From contig CAZLCX010000005.1 of assembly GCA_964558325.1 (NCBI GenBank), positions 55,283-119,282 on the forward strand: a stretch of DNA of 64,000 nt, given 5' to 3'. A program made the position numbers and the translations under genes. This document shows, piece after piece, positions 52,733-60,957 of the stretch. This stretch comes from Halonatronomonas sp964558325. GTDB lineage: Bacteria; Bacillota; Halanaerobiia; Halanaerobiales; Halarsenatibacteraceae. Every line of letters starts with the position of its first letter. Position 1 is the stretch's first letter. The notes beneath the pieces are model-generated. The model was given only the letters and a program-made list of their open reading frames with translations. It was not told where the DNA came from and searched no databases.

Positions 52733-53827
52733 ATGAACAATAAATACTTAACTGGAATTTCAATTGTGATAATTATTGGAGTTCTTGCTTTTGGGTTTTT
52801 TATGGAAAATCCAGAAGAAGAATCAAATACTGTTAATGATGATGCAGATGTAGAGGAATATCAGGATACCAAGATGATGCTTGATACAGTCAATACAATC
52901 AGGGTTTATGGTTCTGATGGAGAGGAAGCAGTTGATGGTGCCTTTGATCAGGTCAGTGAAATTGATGAGCTTTTTAATATTTATGATGAGGACAGCAATG
53001 TTTCCAGGCTAAATAGGCAGGCAGGTGAGGGGCCAGTTGAATTAGAAGACCATACCTTTACAATTTTAGAAAAGGGGATTGAATATGCTGAATTAAGTGA
53101 CGGGGCTTTTGATCCGTCAATTGGAGCCCTGATTAAATTATGGGGCTGGGGCAGTGAGGACGGCCCATCTCTCCCTGACGAGGAAGAAATTGAATCTACC
53201 CTGCCCCTGATTAATTATCAGGATATATTAATAGATGATGATTCCAGGACTGTTGAATTTAACCAGAGTGAGATGATGATTGACTTAGGTGCGATTGCTA
53301 AGGGTTATGCAGGTGAACTGGCCGCTGATCATTTAGAGGATGCTGGAATTGAAGCCGCTTTTGTTAACTTAGGGGGTAATATTGTTCTTTTAGGTAATAA
53401 GCCTGATGGAACGCCATGGAAGATAGGGGTTCAGGACCCCAGGTCTGATCGTGGAGATTTGATGGGGCTGGTTGTGGCTGACACAGATTATTTTGATAAT
53501 AAGCTGTCGATATCTACTTCTGGAGATTATGAGCGTTATTTTGAAGAGGATGGAGAGAAATATCATCATATTTTAAGTCCATTTACCGGTTATTCAGTTG
53601 ATAATGGCATTGCCAGCATAACCATAGTTGCCAGCGATGCTGTCATGGCTGATGCCTTATCTACCGGGGTATTTGTCCTCGGCCTGGAAGAGGGGATGGA
53701 ACTGGCTGAAAGGGTTGATGACTTTGAGGTTATCTTTGTCACTGATGAGAGGGAAGTATATTTAAGTTCAGGTCTAGAGGGTAATTTTGAAATTCTAGAA
53801 GATGATTTTGAAATTATTGAAGATTAA
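52733..53827 (+). CDS. FAD:protein FMN transferase (ApbE-like)
   Basis: 364 residues; the family attaches FMN covalently to flavoproteins such as NqrC/RnfG on the outer face of the membrane. The N-terminus (TGISIVIIIGVLAFGFF) is a membrane anchor with no lipobox cysteine. MMLDTVNTIRVYG, DPSIGALIKLWGWG, the DLGAIAKGYAGELAADHL motif and the FAD/metal-region SISTSGDYERYF and HHILSPFTGYSVDNGIASITIVA match. The mature domain is very acidic. No flavinylation target is encoded nearby, so a partner such as an Rnf complex elsewhere is likely. Confidence 0.94.
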   Translation: MNNKYLTGISIVIIIGVLAFGFFMENPEEESNTVNDDADVEEYQDTKMMLDTVNTIRVYGSDGEEAVDGAFDQVSEIDELFNIYDEDSNVSRLNRQAGEGPVELEDHTFTILEKGIEYAELSDGAFDPSIGALIKLWGWGSEDGPSLPDEEEIESTLPLINYQDILIDDDSRTVEFNQSEMMIDLGAIAKGYAGELAADHLEDAGIEAAFVNLGGNIVLLGNKPDGTPWKIGVQDPRSDRGDLMGLVVADTDYFDNKLSISTSGDYERYFEEDGEKYHHILSPFTGYSVDNGIASITIVASDAVMADALSTGVFVLGLEEGMELAERVDDFEVIFVTDEREVYLSSGLEGNFEILEDDFEIIED

Positions 53828-53869
53828 TATCCTCCCAGGCCAGAGAGGAGCCTGAGATTTTATGATTGA

Positions 53870-55138
53870 TTAACTGGAATCTATATCTTTGATTGTTAGG
53901 TCTTTAAGTTTTTCTTTGATGCTTTGATTAAAGACCTGATGGATTTTTTCTATCTCTTTATCTGCATAGATTGCCTGGGACTCAGGGTTATTCTTCAGGA
54001 TTATTTCTTTATAAATTGACCAGAATGAGATTTTTTCTAAATCTGTCAGCGGGATGTATTTATCTTGCTCAGTTTTAGTTAAATAATTTGTTTTTAGCAT
54101 TTCTTTTAAGGTTTTTTCAATTGTTTTTATAGGTAGATTGATCTTTTTAATAATCTCATTATATTCTGTTCCAGGCTTATCCTTATCCTGGAAGTTTTTA
54201 TAGATTATATAAAGTATGGCTATAGGCAATAGGTGCTGGAGTTCTTTATCCTCCTGACGACTGCTGCTGATGAAATTAAGGTTTGAACGGTAATTAACAA
54301 CATAGGAGATGATTGCACCGATGAGGACTATTAGCCAGATTAGATATAGCCAGAATAAAAATATCGGTATTATAGTCAGGGAACCATAGATCTGGTCGTA
54401 ACTGATAAAAATTCTTGTATAAATCCCATAGAGGTTTTTGCTCAGGATGAATAAAACCCCACTGGTTATGCCACCTGCTATTGCAGCAACAGGTTCTACT
54501 TTAGTGTTAGGGATGAAATAATATGCTAAAATAAACAGGATAAAGTTCATGCTGAATGTAATCCATTCAAATATCTTACTCTGCTCTATGGGGTTGTCTG
54601 CTATTTCAGTCGTTAAAAGTGTCTCTAAAAAGGCAAAAGAGAGGCTGATCAGTATTGTGATGATAAAGGTTCCCAGGGTGATGAAGGTCCAGAAAGCGAC
54701 AAACCTCTTAAAGAGGTCCCGATGTTTTTCGACACCCCAGATTTTATTAAAGGTGATTTCGACGCTGGCCAGGAGAAATATTACCACTAAGACCAGGGAG
54801 AGAAAACTTATAATTCCAAGCTGTTCAATATTGATACCTGTTACATAGCTTTCAAGGATATTGATTAAGGTTTCTCCGGTTCCGGCAGCTAAATTATTTA
54901 AAATTATTGTTCTCAATTCTTCAGTTATATTTTCGATTCCGCCAAAAAAGTTAAAAAGGGTCATAATATAGAATGAAAAGATCAGGAATGGAATTATTGA
55001 TAGGAGGGTTGTATAAACCAGCCCCATGGCATGTATGTAGATTTCATCATCCTTTGCTTTTTGATAGATTTTTATGAAAAATAACTTCCAGTTATAATTT
55101 ATAAATTTTCTAAATAGGTTTTTTAGTTTAGTTAGCAT
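53870..55138 (-). CDS. YihY/BrkB family membrane protein with C-terminal extension
   Basis: 422 residues. About six transmembrane segments (roughly 38-60, 100-125, 140-165, 190-210, 217-240 and 250-275) with GLVYTTLLSIIPFLIF and YGSLTIIPIFLFWLYLIWLIVLIGAI, the usual YihY/BrkB (formerly RNase BN) pattern; RNase activity of the family is disputed. The 140-residue cytoplasmic C-terminus (about 285-422) is longer than minimal members and predicted helical, with a winged-helix-like look. GAGGTGG precedes the ATG. It is the only minus-strand gene in this region. Confidence 0.85.
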   Translation of the reverse strand: MLTKLKNLFRKFINYNWKLFFIKIYQKAKDDEIYIHAMGLVYTTLLSIIPFLIFSFYIMTLFNFFGGIENITEELRTIILNNLAAGTGETLINILESYVTGINIEQLGIISFLSLVLVVIFLLASVEITFNKIWGVEKHRDLFKRFVAFWTFITLGTFIITILISLSFAFLETLLTTEIADNPIEQSKIFEWITFSMNFILFILAYYFIPNTKVEPVAAIAGGITSGVLFILSKNLYGIYTRIFISYDQIYGSLTIIPIFLFWLYLIWLIVLIGAIISYVVNYRSNLNFISSSRQEDKELQHLLPIAILYIIYKNFQDKDKPGTEYNEIIKKINLPIKTIEKTLKEMLKTNYLTKTEQDKYIPLTDLEKISFWSIYKEIILKNNPESQAIYADKEIEKIHQVFNQSIKEKLKDLTIKDIDSS

Positions 55139-55235
55139 TGCAAACCACCTCGGCTGACTTTATTTCTGTTGTATTGTATAATTAGAGATATAATTAGAAA
55201 TTCCTTTTTTAACTTTGTGAAATTTGTTAAAAGAT

Positions 55236-55268
55236 ACCGGCAGGTAACCGTCGGGTAACCGGCAGGTG
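55236..55268. repeat. Tandem array, three 11-bp units (ACCGGCAGGTA type)
   Basis: Units ACCGGCAGGTA (55236-55246), ACCGTCGGGTA (55247-55257) and ACCGGCAGGTG (55258-55268), followed by a partial GCAGG. This is a GC-rich patch within AT-rich sequence. Confidence 0.9.
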
Positions 55269-55351
55269 GCAGGAATATTTAAGTTAATTAATTAATTTTT
55301 TGAGGAATTAATTATTGATTTATCTGGATGATACTTTACCTTAATCGGAGA

Positions 55352-55384
55352 GGTAGAGATGTGGTAGGGATGTAGTAGAGATAA
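55352..55384. repeat. Tandem array, three 11-bp units (GGTAGAGATGT type)
   Basis: Units GGTAGAGATGT (55352-55362), GGTAGGGATGT (55363-55373) and AGTAGAGATAA (55374-55384). The sequence is different from the ACCGGCAGGTA array but has the same period. Confidence 0.85.
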
Positions 55385-55417
55385 ACCAGGGGAATTAAAT
55401 CAATCGTTTAGTTAGCC

Positions 55418-55445
55418 TTGACTTTTTATATATTACAGGTATAAT
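55418..55445 (+). promoter_or_regulatory. Promoter upstream of tRNA-Arg
   Basis: TTGACT at 55418-55423, 16-base spacer, TATAAT at 55440-55445, 125 bases before tRNA-Arg. A transcript from here would include the TTTCGGAACAA repeats. Confidence 0.6.
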
Positions 55446-55472
55446 ATTAATTAAGAAAAGGGTTTGAAAACT

Positions 55473-55494
55473 TTTCGGAACAATTTCGGAACAA
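55473..55494. repeat. Tandem direct repeat, two 11-bp units (TTTCGGAACAA)
   Basis: Two exact copies, 55473-55483 and 55484-55494, followed by a T-run. It lies 27 bases after the -10 box of the upstream promoter. Confidence 0.95.
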
Positions 55495-55569
55495 TTTTTT
55501 AAAGAATAAATTATTGAACAAATTATTAACCCATTATCTTTATTGATATAATAACAATCTTAATTTCTT

Positions 55570-55646
55570 GGGGCTATAGCTCAGCAGGATAGAGCGGCAG
55601 ATTCCTAATCTGCAGGCCTTGGGTTCGAATCCCAATAGTCCCACCA
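55570..55646 (+). tRNA. tRNA-Arg (anticodon CCU)
   Basis: 77 bases with acceptor GGGGCTA/TAGTCCC (one G-U), D-arm GCTCAGCAGGATAGAGC, anticodon stem GCAGA/TCTGC around TTCCTAA (anticodon CCT), T-arm GGGTTCGAATCCC and encoded CCA. It reads AGG, a codon used heavily in this window. Confidence 0.97.
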
Positions 55647-55699
55647 TTTTAAAATTACTTTTAAATAGAGCTATAAATTTAATAATACTTTTTAATAAA

Positions 55700-55950
55700 G
55701 CTGTGAAGGGAAAGAGTAATGTTTGCAGGCTTTGAGAGAGAAGGATCCAGAGGCTGGGAGATCCTTTAAGCCAACAGGCATGAATGTCGTCCTGGAGCTG
55801 TCCAGATGAACTTTATGATTAGTCTGGAACGGGTTATCACCGTTAATAGATTTCTGAGAGTCACTCCTATTTTGAGTGGAATTTTGGGTGGTACCGCGGA
55901 AATATACCTCTTCCGTCCCTGGACAGGGACTGAAGGGGTTTTTATTTTTT
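55700..55950 (+). ncRNA. T-box leader of valS with terminator
   Basis: The leader contains a stem I with AGAGTAATG and a distal AAGGATC/GATCCTT helix, a specifier region GAATGTCGTC that offers a GTC (valine) triplet at 55786-55788 or 55789-55791, and the T-box core GGGTGGTACCGCGG (about 55886-55899). A terminator follows with GTCCCT/AGGGAC and a long T-run (about 55907-55950). Uncharged tRNA-Val binding should favour the antiterminator and allow valS transcription. Confidence 0.93.
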
Positions 55951-55976
55951 ATAATAAATTTAGGAAGGTGATTGAG

Positions 55977-58625
55977 ATGACAGATGAATTAGCCAAAACC
56001 TATGATCCATCAGCAGTTGAGGAGAAATGGTATAAGTTCTGGGAGGAGAATGGATATTTTCAGGCTGAGGTCAAACCTGAAAAGGAGCCCTTTGCGGTAA
56101 TGATGCCGCCGCCAAATATTACCGGTCAGCTCCATTTAGGCCATGCCTTAGATGATACTCTCCAGGATATTATTGTCCGCTGGAATAGAATGAAGGGTTT
56201 AAATACTCTCTGGCTGCCAGGGACTGATCATGCCAGCATTGCAACTGAGGCCAGAGTAGTTGATAAGTTGAGGAAGTCTGGTGTTGAGAAGGATGAGCTT
56301 GGCCGGGAAGGATTTTTAGAGCATGCCTGGGACTGGAAAAGAGAATATGGGGAAAGGATTACTGATCAGATCAGGAATTTAGGTGCCTCCTGTGACTGGA
56401 GCCGGGAGAGGTTTACCCTGGATGAGGGCTGTTCTGAGGCTGTTAAAGAGGTCTTTGTCAGGTTATATGAGGAAGGCTTAATCTATCAGGGGGATTATAT
56501 TGTTAACTGGTGTTCTGACTGTGCAACGACTCTATCTGACATTGAGGTTGAACATGAGGAGACTGAGGGCCATCTCTATTATATCAAATATCCCTTTAAA
56601 GACAGGGAGGGCCATATCACTGTTGCAACTACCAGGCCGGAGACAATGCTCGGTGATACCGGGATTGCAGTCGATCCTTCCGATGAGAGATATGCTGAAC
56701 TGGTTGGGGAGAAGGTTATCGTGCCCCTGGTCGATAGAGAGGTTGAAATTATTGCCGACCGTTATGTCGACAGCGAGTTTGGGACCGGGATGGTTAAGGT
56801 TACCCCTGCCCATGACCCCAATGATTTCGAGATTGGCGAGCGGAATGATTTAGAGCAGATAAAGGTTATTGATTTTGATGGGACTATGACTGAGGCTGCC
56901 GGGAAGTATGCCGGGCTTGAACGGGGGGAATGCAGAAAGCAGGTCGTTGAAGATCTCGATAAGGAAGGCTTATTGATTAAAGTTGAGGATCATCATCATT
57001 CAGTTGGTCACTGTTATCGCTGTGATGAAGTTGTTGAGCCGATGATCTCAAAACAGTGGTTTGTTAAGATGGAGCCCCTGGCTGAGCCGGCTATTGAAGC
57101 TGTTAAAGATGGGGAGATTGAATTTGTGCCTGACCGGTTTTCTAAGGTTTATTTAAACTGGATGGAGAATATTAAGGACTGGTGTATCTCAAGGCAGCTC
57201 TGGTGGGGCCATCGGATTCCTGTCTGGTACTGCCAGGACTGCGGCGCAATCAATGTTTCCAGGGAGGAGCTGACTGCCTGTAAGGAATGCGGCAGTGAGA
57301 ATATTGAGCAGGATGAAGATGTACTGGACACCTGGTTTAGTTCGGCTTTATGGCCGTTCTCTACTTTAGGCTGGCCTGAAGAAACTGAGGATTTGAAGCA
57401 TTTTTATCCGACTGATGTGTTAGTAACTGGCAGAGATATTATCTTCTTCTGGGTAGCCAGGATGATCTTTATGGGCCTTCATATTATGGATGATAAGCCC
57501 TTTAAGACTGTTTATGTTCACGGCCTGATCAGAGATGCCCAGGGCCGGAAGATGAGTAAGTCCTTAGGTAATGGAATTGATCCTCTAGAAGTGATAGATG
57601 AATACGGGGCTGATGCATTGAGATTTATGTTGATTACAGGGAATACCCCTGGCAATGATATGAGGTTTAGAGACGAACGACTAAATGCCAGTAGAAACTT
57701 TGCCAATAAGATCTGGAATGCTGCCCGGTTTATGCTGATGCATCTTGAAGAAGATGATGGCCTCAATATTGAAGAATATTATGATGAGTTAAATTTATCT
57801 GAAAATTGGATTTTAAGTCGACTGAATGATACAATTGAAAGAGTAGATGAAAATATGGAGAAGTATCTCTTCGGTGAGGTCAGCAAACATCTCTATGATT
57901 TTATCTGGAGTGAATTCTGTGACTGGTACCTTGAGTTGATCAAACCTGAGCTTTATGATGATGAGAATCCAGAGGCTCAGAGGAAGGCTGCCAGAGTAGG
58001 TCAGTATCTTTTGAGTAGAATTCTGCAGCTCTTGCATCCAATTATGCCCTTTATTACTGAGGAGATCTGGAATAAGCTGCCAGGTACCGATGGGAGTATA
58101 ATGCTCAGCGACTGGCCAGAGGTTAATCAGGATTATCATGATCAGGCTGCCCTTAAGCAGATGGATAAGGTCCAGGAGATTATTAAAGAGATTAGAAATA
58201 TTAGAAATGAGTTTACAGTTAATCCTGGCAAGAAGATTACTGCTATTTTTGAGACTGAGGATAAGAATGGTATCTTAACTGATCAGGCTCTAAATTATAT
58301 TAAAGATCTTGCATCAATCGAAAACCTTGAAATTGCAAAAAATGTAGCTGACAAACCAGCCAAGGCTGCCTCGGCTGTAGTTGAGGATATTGATATTATC
58401 CTGCCGTTAGAGGGTATGATTGATATTGAAAAAGAGATCAAACGGCTGGAAAAAGAGGCTGATGAGATAAGGGCTGAAATTAAACGCTCTGAGGGTAAGC
58501 TGGCCAATGAAGGCTTTGTTAACCAGGCCCCTGAAGAGTTAGTTCAGGCTGAACGGGAGAAACTGCCGCAATTTGAGGAGAAATTAGAGAGAATACAAAC
58601 TAGAATTGAAGAACTTAAAGAGTAA
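55977..58625 (+). CDS. valS: Valyl-tRNA synthetase
   Basis: 882 residues, class Ia. HLGH (HIGH motif) is at residues 53-56 in PPPNITGQLHLGHAL and KMSKS at 525-529; the CP1 editing domain (TTRPETMLGDTGIAV) lies between, with two zinc-binding CxxC pairs, and a C-terminal coiled-coil arm (EKEIKRLEKEADEIRAEIKR) ends the protein as in other ValRS. The ATG at 55977 follows GGAAGGTGATT. An in-frame extension back to 55806 is inside the T-box leader and is not used. Regulated by the T-box. Confidence 0.97.
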   Translation: MTDELAKTYDPSAVEEKWYKFWEENGYFQAEVKPEKEPFAVMMPPPNITGQLHLGHALDDTLQDIIVRWNRMKGLNTLWLPGTDHASIATEARVVDKLRKSGVEKDELGREGFLEHAWDWKREYGERITDQIRNLGASCDWSRERFTLDEGCSEAVKEVFVRLYEEGLIYQGDYIVNWCSDCATTLSDIEVEHEETEGHLYYIKYPFKDREGHITVATTRPETMLGDTGIAVDPSDERYAELVGEKVIVPLVDREVEIIADRYVDSEFGTGMVKVTPAHDPNDFEIGERNDLEQIKVIDFDGTMTEAAGKYAGLERGECRKQVVEDLDKEGLLIKVEDHHHSVGHCYRCDEVVEPMISKQWFVKMEPLAEPAIEAVKDGEIEFVPDRFSKVYLNWMENIKDWCISRQLWWGHRIPVWYCQDCGAINVSREELTACKECGSENIEQDEDVLDTWFSSALWPFSTLGWPEETEDLKHFYPTDVLVTGRDIIFFWVARMIFMGLHIMDDKPFKTVYVHGLIRDAQGRKMSKSLGNGIDPLEVIDEYGADALRFMLITGNTPGNDMRFRDERLNASRNFANKIWNAARFMLMHLEEDDGLNIEEYYDELNLSENWILSRLNDTIERVDENMEKYLFGEVSKHLYDFIWSEFCDWYLELIKPELYDDENPEAQRKAARVGQYLLSRILQLLHPIMPFITEEIWNKLPGTDGSIMLSDWPEVNQDYHDQAALKQMDKVQEIIKEIRNIRNEFTVNPGKKITAIFETEDKNGILTDQALNYIKDLASIENLEIAKNVADKPAKAASAVVEDIDIILPLEGMIDIEKEIKRLEKEADEIRAEIKRSEGKLANEGFVNQAPEELVQAEREKLPQFEEKLERIQTRIEELKE

Positions 58626-58655
58626 GGGATTTCTTATTGAGAAGGGGGTAATTTT

Positions 58656-59138
58656 GTGTGTTCAGATAGCTTTAAAGAGTTAGATCCAATTATTGAAAAG
58701 TATCAGAGCAAACAGGGGAGTTTGATTCCTGTTCTCCATGAGATTCAAAAGAAGGTAGGCTATTTACCTGATGATATTCAGAAATATGTTGCCAAAAAGC
58801 TTAAGCTGCCTTTAAGTAAGATAACAGGTGTTATTAGTTTTTATTCATTTTTCTCTACCGAGCCCCAGGGTGACCATATTTTAGGGGTCTGCCTTGGGAC
58901 TGCCTGTTATGTTAAAGGAGCGGAAGACCTTGTGGCAAAGATCAAAAAAGAGCTTAATGTTGAGGAAGGTGGGACCAGCAGTGATGGGAAATTTACACTT
59001 TCAGTTACTCGCTGTGTTGGCACCTGCAGTCTGGCACCTGTTTTAATGGTTGATGATAAGGTTTACGGTAATTTATCGGAAGATGATATTCCAAAGATAC
59101 TGTCTGAATATCAACAAGCCGGTCAGGAGGGGGCATAA
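58656..59138 (+). CDS. NuoE-like [2Fe-2S] subunit of the NADH-linked formate dehydrogenase
   Basis: 160 residues with a thioredoxin-like [2Fe-2S] fold (HymA/HydC/NuoE family). It has the LIPVLHEIQKKVGYLPDD helix and the four cluster Cys in VCLGTACYVKG and TRCVGTCSLAP. The start is GTG 58656, 7 bases after AAGGGGG. Encoded one base before and coupled to the NuoF-like subunit (overlap at 59138), followed by the catalytic FdhA-type selenoprotein. It sits only 30 bases after valS with no visible terminator between. Confidence 0.93.
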   Translation: MCSDSFKELDPIIEKYQSKQGSLIPVLHEIQKKVGYLPDDIQKYVAKKLKLPLSKITGVISFYSFFSTEPQGDHILGVCLGTACYVKGAEDLVAKIKKELNVEEGGTSSDGKFTLSVTRCVGTCSLAPVLMVDDKVYGNLSEDDIPKILSEYQQAGQEGA

Positions 59139-60943
59139 TGGTTTCAAGAGAAGTTTTTATCTGTGCAGGAACTGGATGTCTTTCATCTGGTGCTGAAGAA
59201 ATTGAGCAGGCCTTTAAAAATGGCCTGGAAGAACGAGGACTTTTAGAGGATGTTGAAGTTAAGAAGGTTATAAAGAAGACAGGTTGTGTTGGTCCCTGTA
59301 GTCTTGGGCCGATAGCGATTGTGATGCCTGAAAAGACTTTTTATGGTCAGCTTGAAATAGAAGATGTTGATAGGATTATTGATGACCATTTAATTGAGGG
59401 GAACCTGGTCGAAGAGCTATTAATGGAAGAGGACGGACATAGGGTTGAAGAATATACTGAACTTAATTTTATTAAAGGCCAGGAACAGATAGCCCTCAGG
59501 AATATCGGGATGATTGATCCAGATAATATCGATGATTATATTGATAAAGATGGTTATCAGGCTGCAGAAAAAGTTTTGACCAGAATGAGCAGAACAGAAG
59601 TAATTGATGAAATCAAAGAATCTGGGCTAAGAGGTAGAGGTGGAGCTGGATTTCCAACTGGTTTAAAATGGCAGTTTACCAATGCTAAAGAGGCTGGAGA
59701 TAAATATATTATCTGTAATGCTGATGAGGGTGATCCAGGCGCCTTTATGGACCGGAGTATTCTGGAAGGAGATCCCCATACAGTAATTGAAGCACTGATT
59801 ATTGGTGGGTATGCTATTGGTGCCAGCCAGGGTTATGTATATGTTAGGGCTGAATATCCGCTGGCTATTAAAAATCTAGAGACTGCATTAAATCAGGCCA
59901 GAGATAGAGGTTACCTGGGAGATAAGCTATTTGGATCAGATTTTTCATTTGATGTTGAGATCCGGGTAGGTGCTGGAGCCTTTGTCTGTGGAGAAGAGAC
60001 GGCATTGATGGCTTCAATAGAAGGTGAAAGGGGAATGCCAAGGCCAAAACCTCCCTATCCTGCTGATAAAGGTCTCTGGGGGCAGCCAACTGTTATTAAT
60101 AATGTTGAAACCCTGGCAGCTGTGCCAGAGATAATTAATCGGGGGAGTAGCTGGTTTAACTCAATCGGCACTGAGGGAAGTAAAGGCAGCAAGGTTTTTG
60201 CAGTTGCCGGTGATGTTGTTAATACTGGCCTGGTTGAAGTTCCAATGGGAACAACTTTAAGAGAAATTATTTATAATATCGCTGGAGGTATCTCAAATGG
60301 CAAGGAGTTAAAAGCCGTTCAGATTGGCGGCCCCTCTGGAGGTACGATTCCAGTTAAATATTTAGACTTAGAGATTGATTATGAGTCATTGGATGAGGCC
60401 GGGGCTATTGTAGGCTCTGGTGGTTTAGTTGTTATGGATGAAGATAATTGCATGGTTGATGTTGCCAGGTTCTTTCTGGATTTTACCCAGGATGAATCCT
60501 GTGGTAAATGTACTCCCTGTCGGGTAGGTACCAAACGGATGCTCCAGATTTTAGAAAGAATAACTGAGGGCAAAGGTGAACCAGGTGATATAGATCTGTT
60601 AGAGGAGTTAGGGGAGAGAATAAAAGAGACTTCCCTCTGTGGACTGGGGCAGACTGCACCTAATCCAGTCTTAAGTACTATCCGTTTTTTCAGAGATGAA
60701 TATGAAGCCCATATATATGAGGGTTATTGTCCAACTGGAAGGTGTCAGGAGCTGGCTCTTCCTTACAGGATTGACCCGGAAACATGTATTGGCTGTACTG
60801 CCTGTGTTAATGAATGTCCAGTAGATGCAATTACCGGCGAAAGGCAAAAACCACATGTTATTGATGAAGATGCATGTATTTCCTGTGGGGCCTGTGCCGA
60901 AATCTGTCCTGTTGATGCGATTTTTCAGATAAGTAATTCTTAA
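59138..60943 (+). CDS. NuoF-like NADH-binding flavoprotein subunit (HydB/HymB type)
   Basis: 601 residues in three parts: an N-terminal thioredoxin-like [2Fe-2S] domain (about 1-115, CAGTGC and TGCVGPCSLGP), a NuoF core with the FMN/NADH site (GLRGRGGAGFPTGLKW, about 166-181; ADEGDPGAFMDRSILEGDPH) and the [4Fe-4S] motif ESCGKCTPCRVGTKRML, and a C-terminal double [4Fe-4S] ferredoxin (CIGCTACVNECP and CISCGACAEICP). It would take or deliver electrons between NADH and the selenoenzyme. This domain layout is shared with bifurcating hydrogenases and formate dehydrogenases; whether it bifurcates is not shown. Confidence 0.94.
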   Translation: MVSREVFICAGTGCLSSGAEEIEQAFKNGLEERGLLEDVEVKKVIKKTGCVGPCSLGPIAIVMPEKTFYGQLEIEDVDRIIDDHLIEGNLVEELLMEEDGHRVEEYTELNFIKGQEQIALRNIGMIDPDNIDDYIDKDGYQAAEKVLTRMSRTEVIDEIKESGLRGRGGAGFPTGLKWQFTNAKEAGDKYIICNADEGDPGAFMDRSILEGDPHTVIEALIIGGYAIGASQGYVYVRAEYPLAIKNLETALNQARDRGYLGDKLFGSDFSFDVEIRVGAGAFVCGEETALMASIEGERGMPRPKPPYPADKGLWGQPTVINNVETLAAVPEIINRGSSWFNSIGTEGSKGSKVFAVAGDVVNTGLVEVPMGTTLREIIYNIAGGISNGKELKAVQIGGPSGGTIPVKYLDLEIDYESLDEAGAIVGSGGLVVMDEDNCMVDVARFFLDFTQDESCGKCTPCRVGTKRMLQILERITEGKGEPGDIDLLEELGERIKETSLCGLGQTAPNPVLSTIRFFRDEYEAHIYEGYCPTGRCQELALPYRIDPETCIGCTACVNECPVDAITGERQKPHVIDEDACISCGACAEICPVDAIFQISNS

Positions 60944-60957
60944 AGGGGATGTGAAAT

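Larger units (their letters stand above)
55139..55569. other. 430-base intergenic stretch without a gene
   Basis: Between the yihY start (minus strand) and tRNA-Arg. It is AT-rich apart from two GC-richer repeat patches, carries three separate tandem arrays with an 11-base period (listed below), a promoter-like pair at 55418-55445, an inverted repeat GAAAAG/CTTTTC (55455-55460 and 55471-55476) and a TATAAT at 55546-55551 about 19 bases before the tRNA. No coding frame is convincing. Confidence 0.7.

Noticed and set aside
55236..55268. CRISPR-like or iteron array
   Set aside because: Units of 11 bases with no spacers cannot be CRISPR, and there is no replication gene, so an iteron origin is not supported.
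55806..55976. In-frame 57-codon extension of valS
   Set aside because: It runs through the T-box core and terminator; a good ribosome site and the normal ValRS N-terminus are at 55977.
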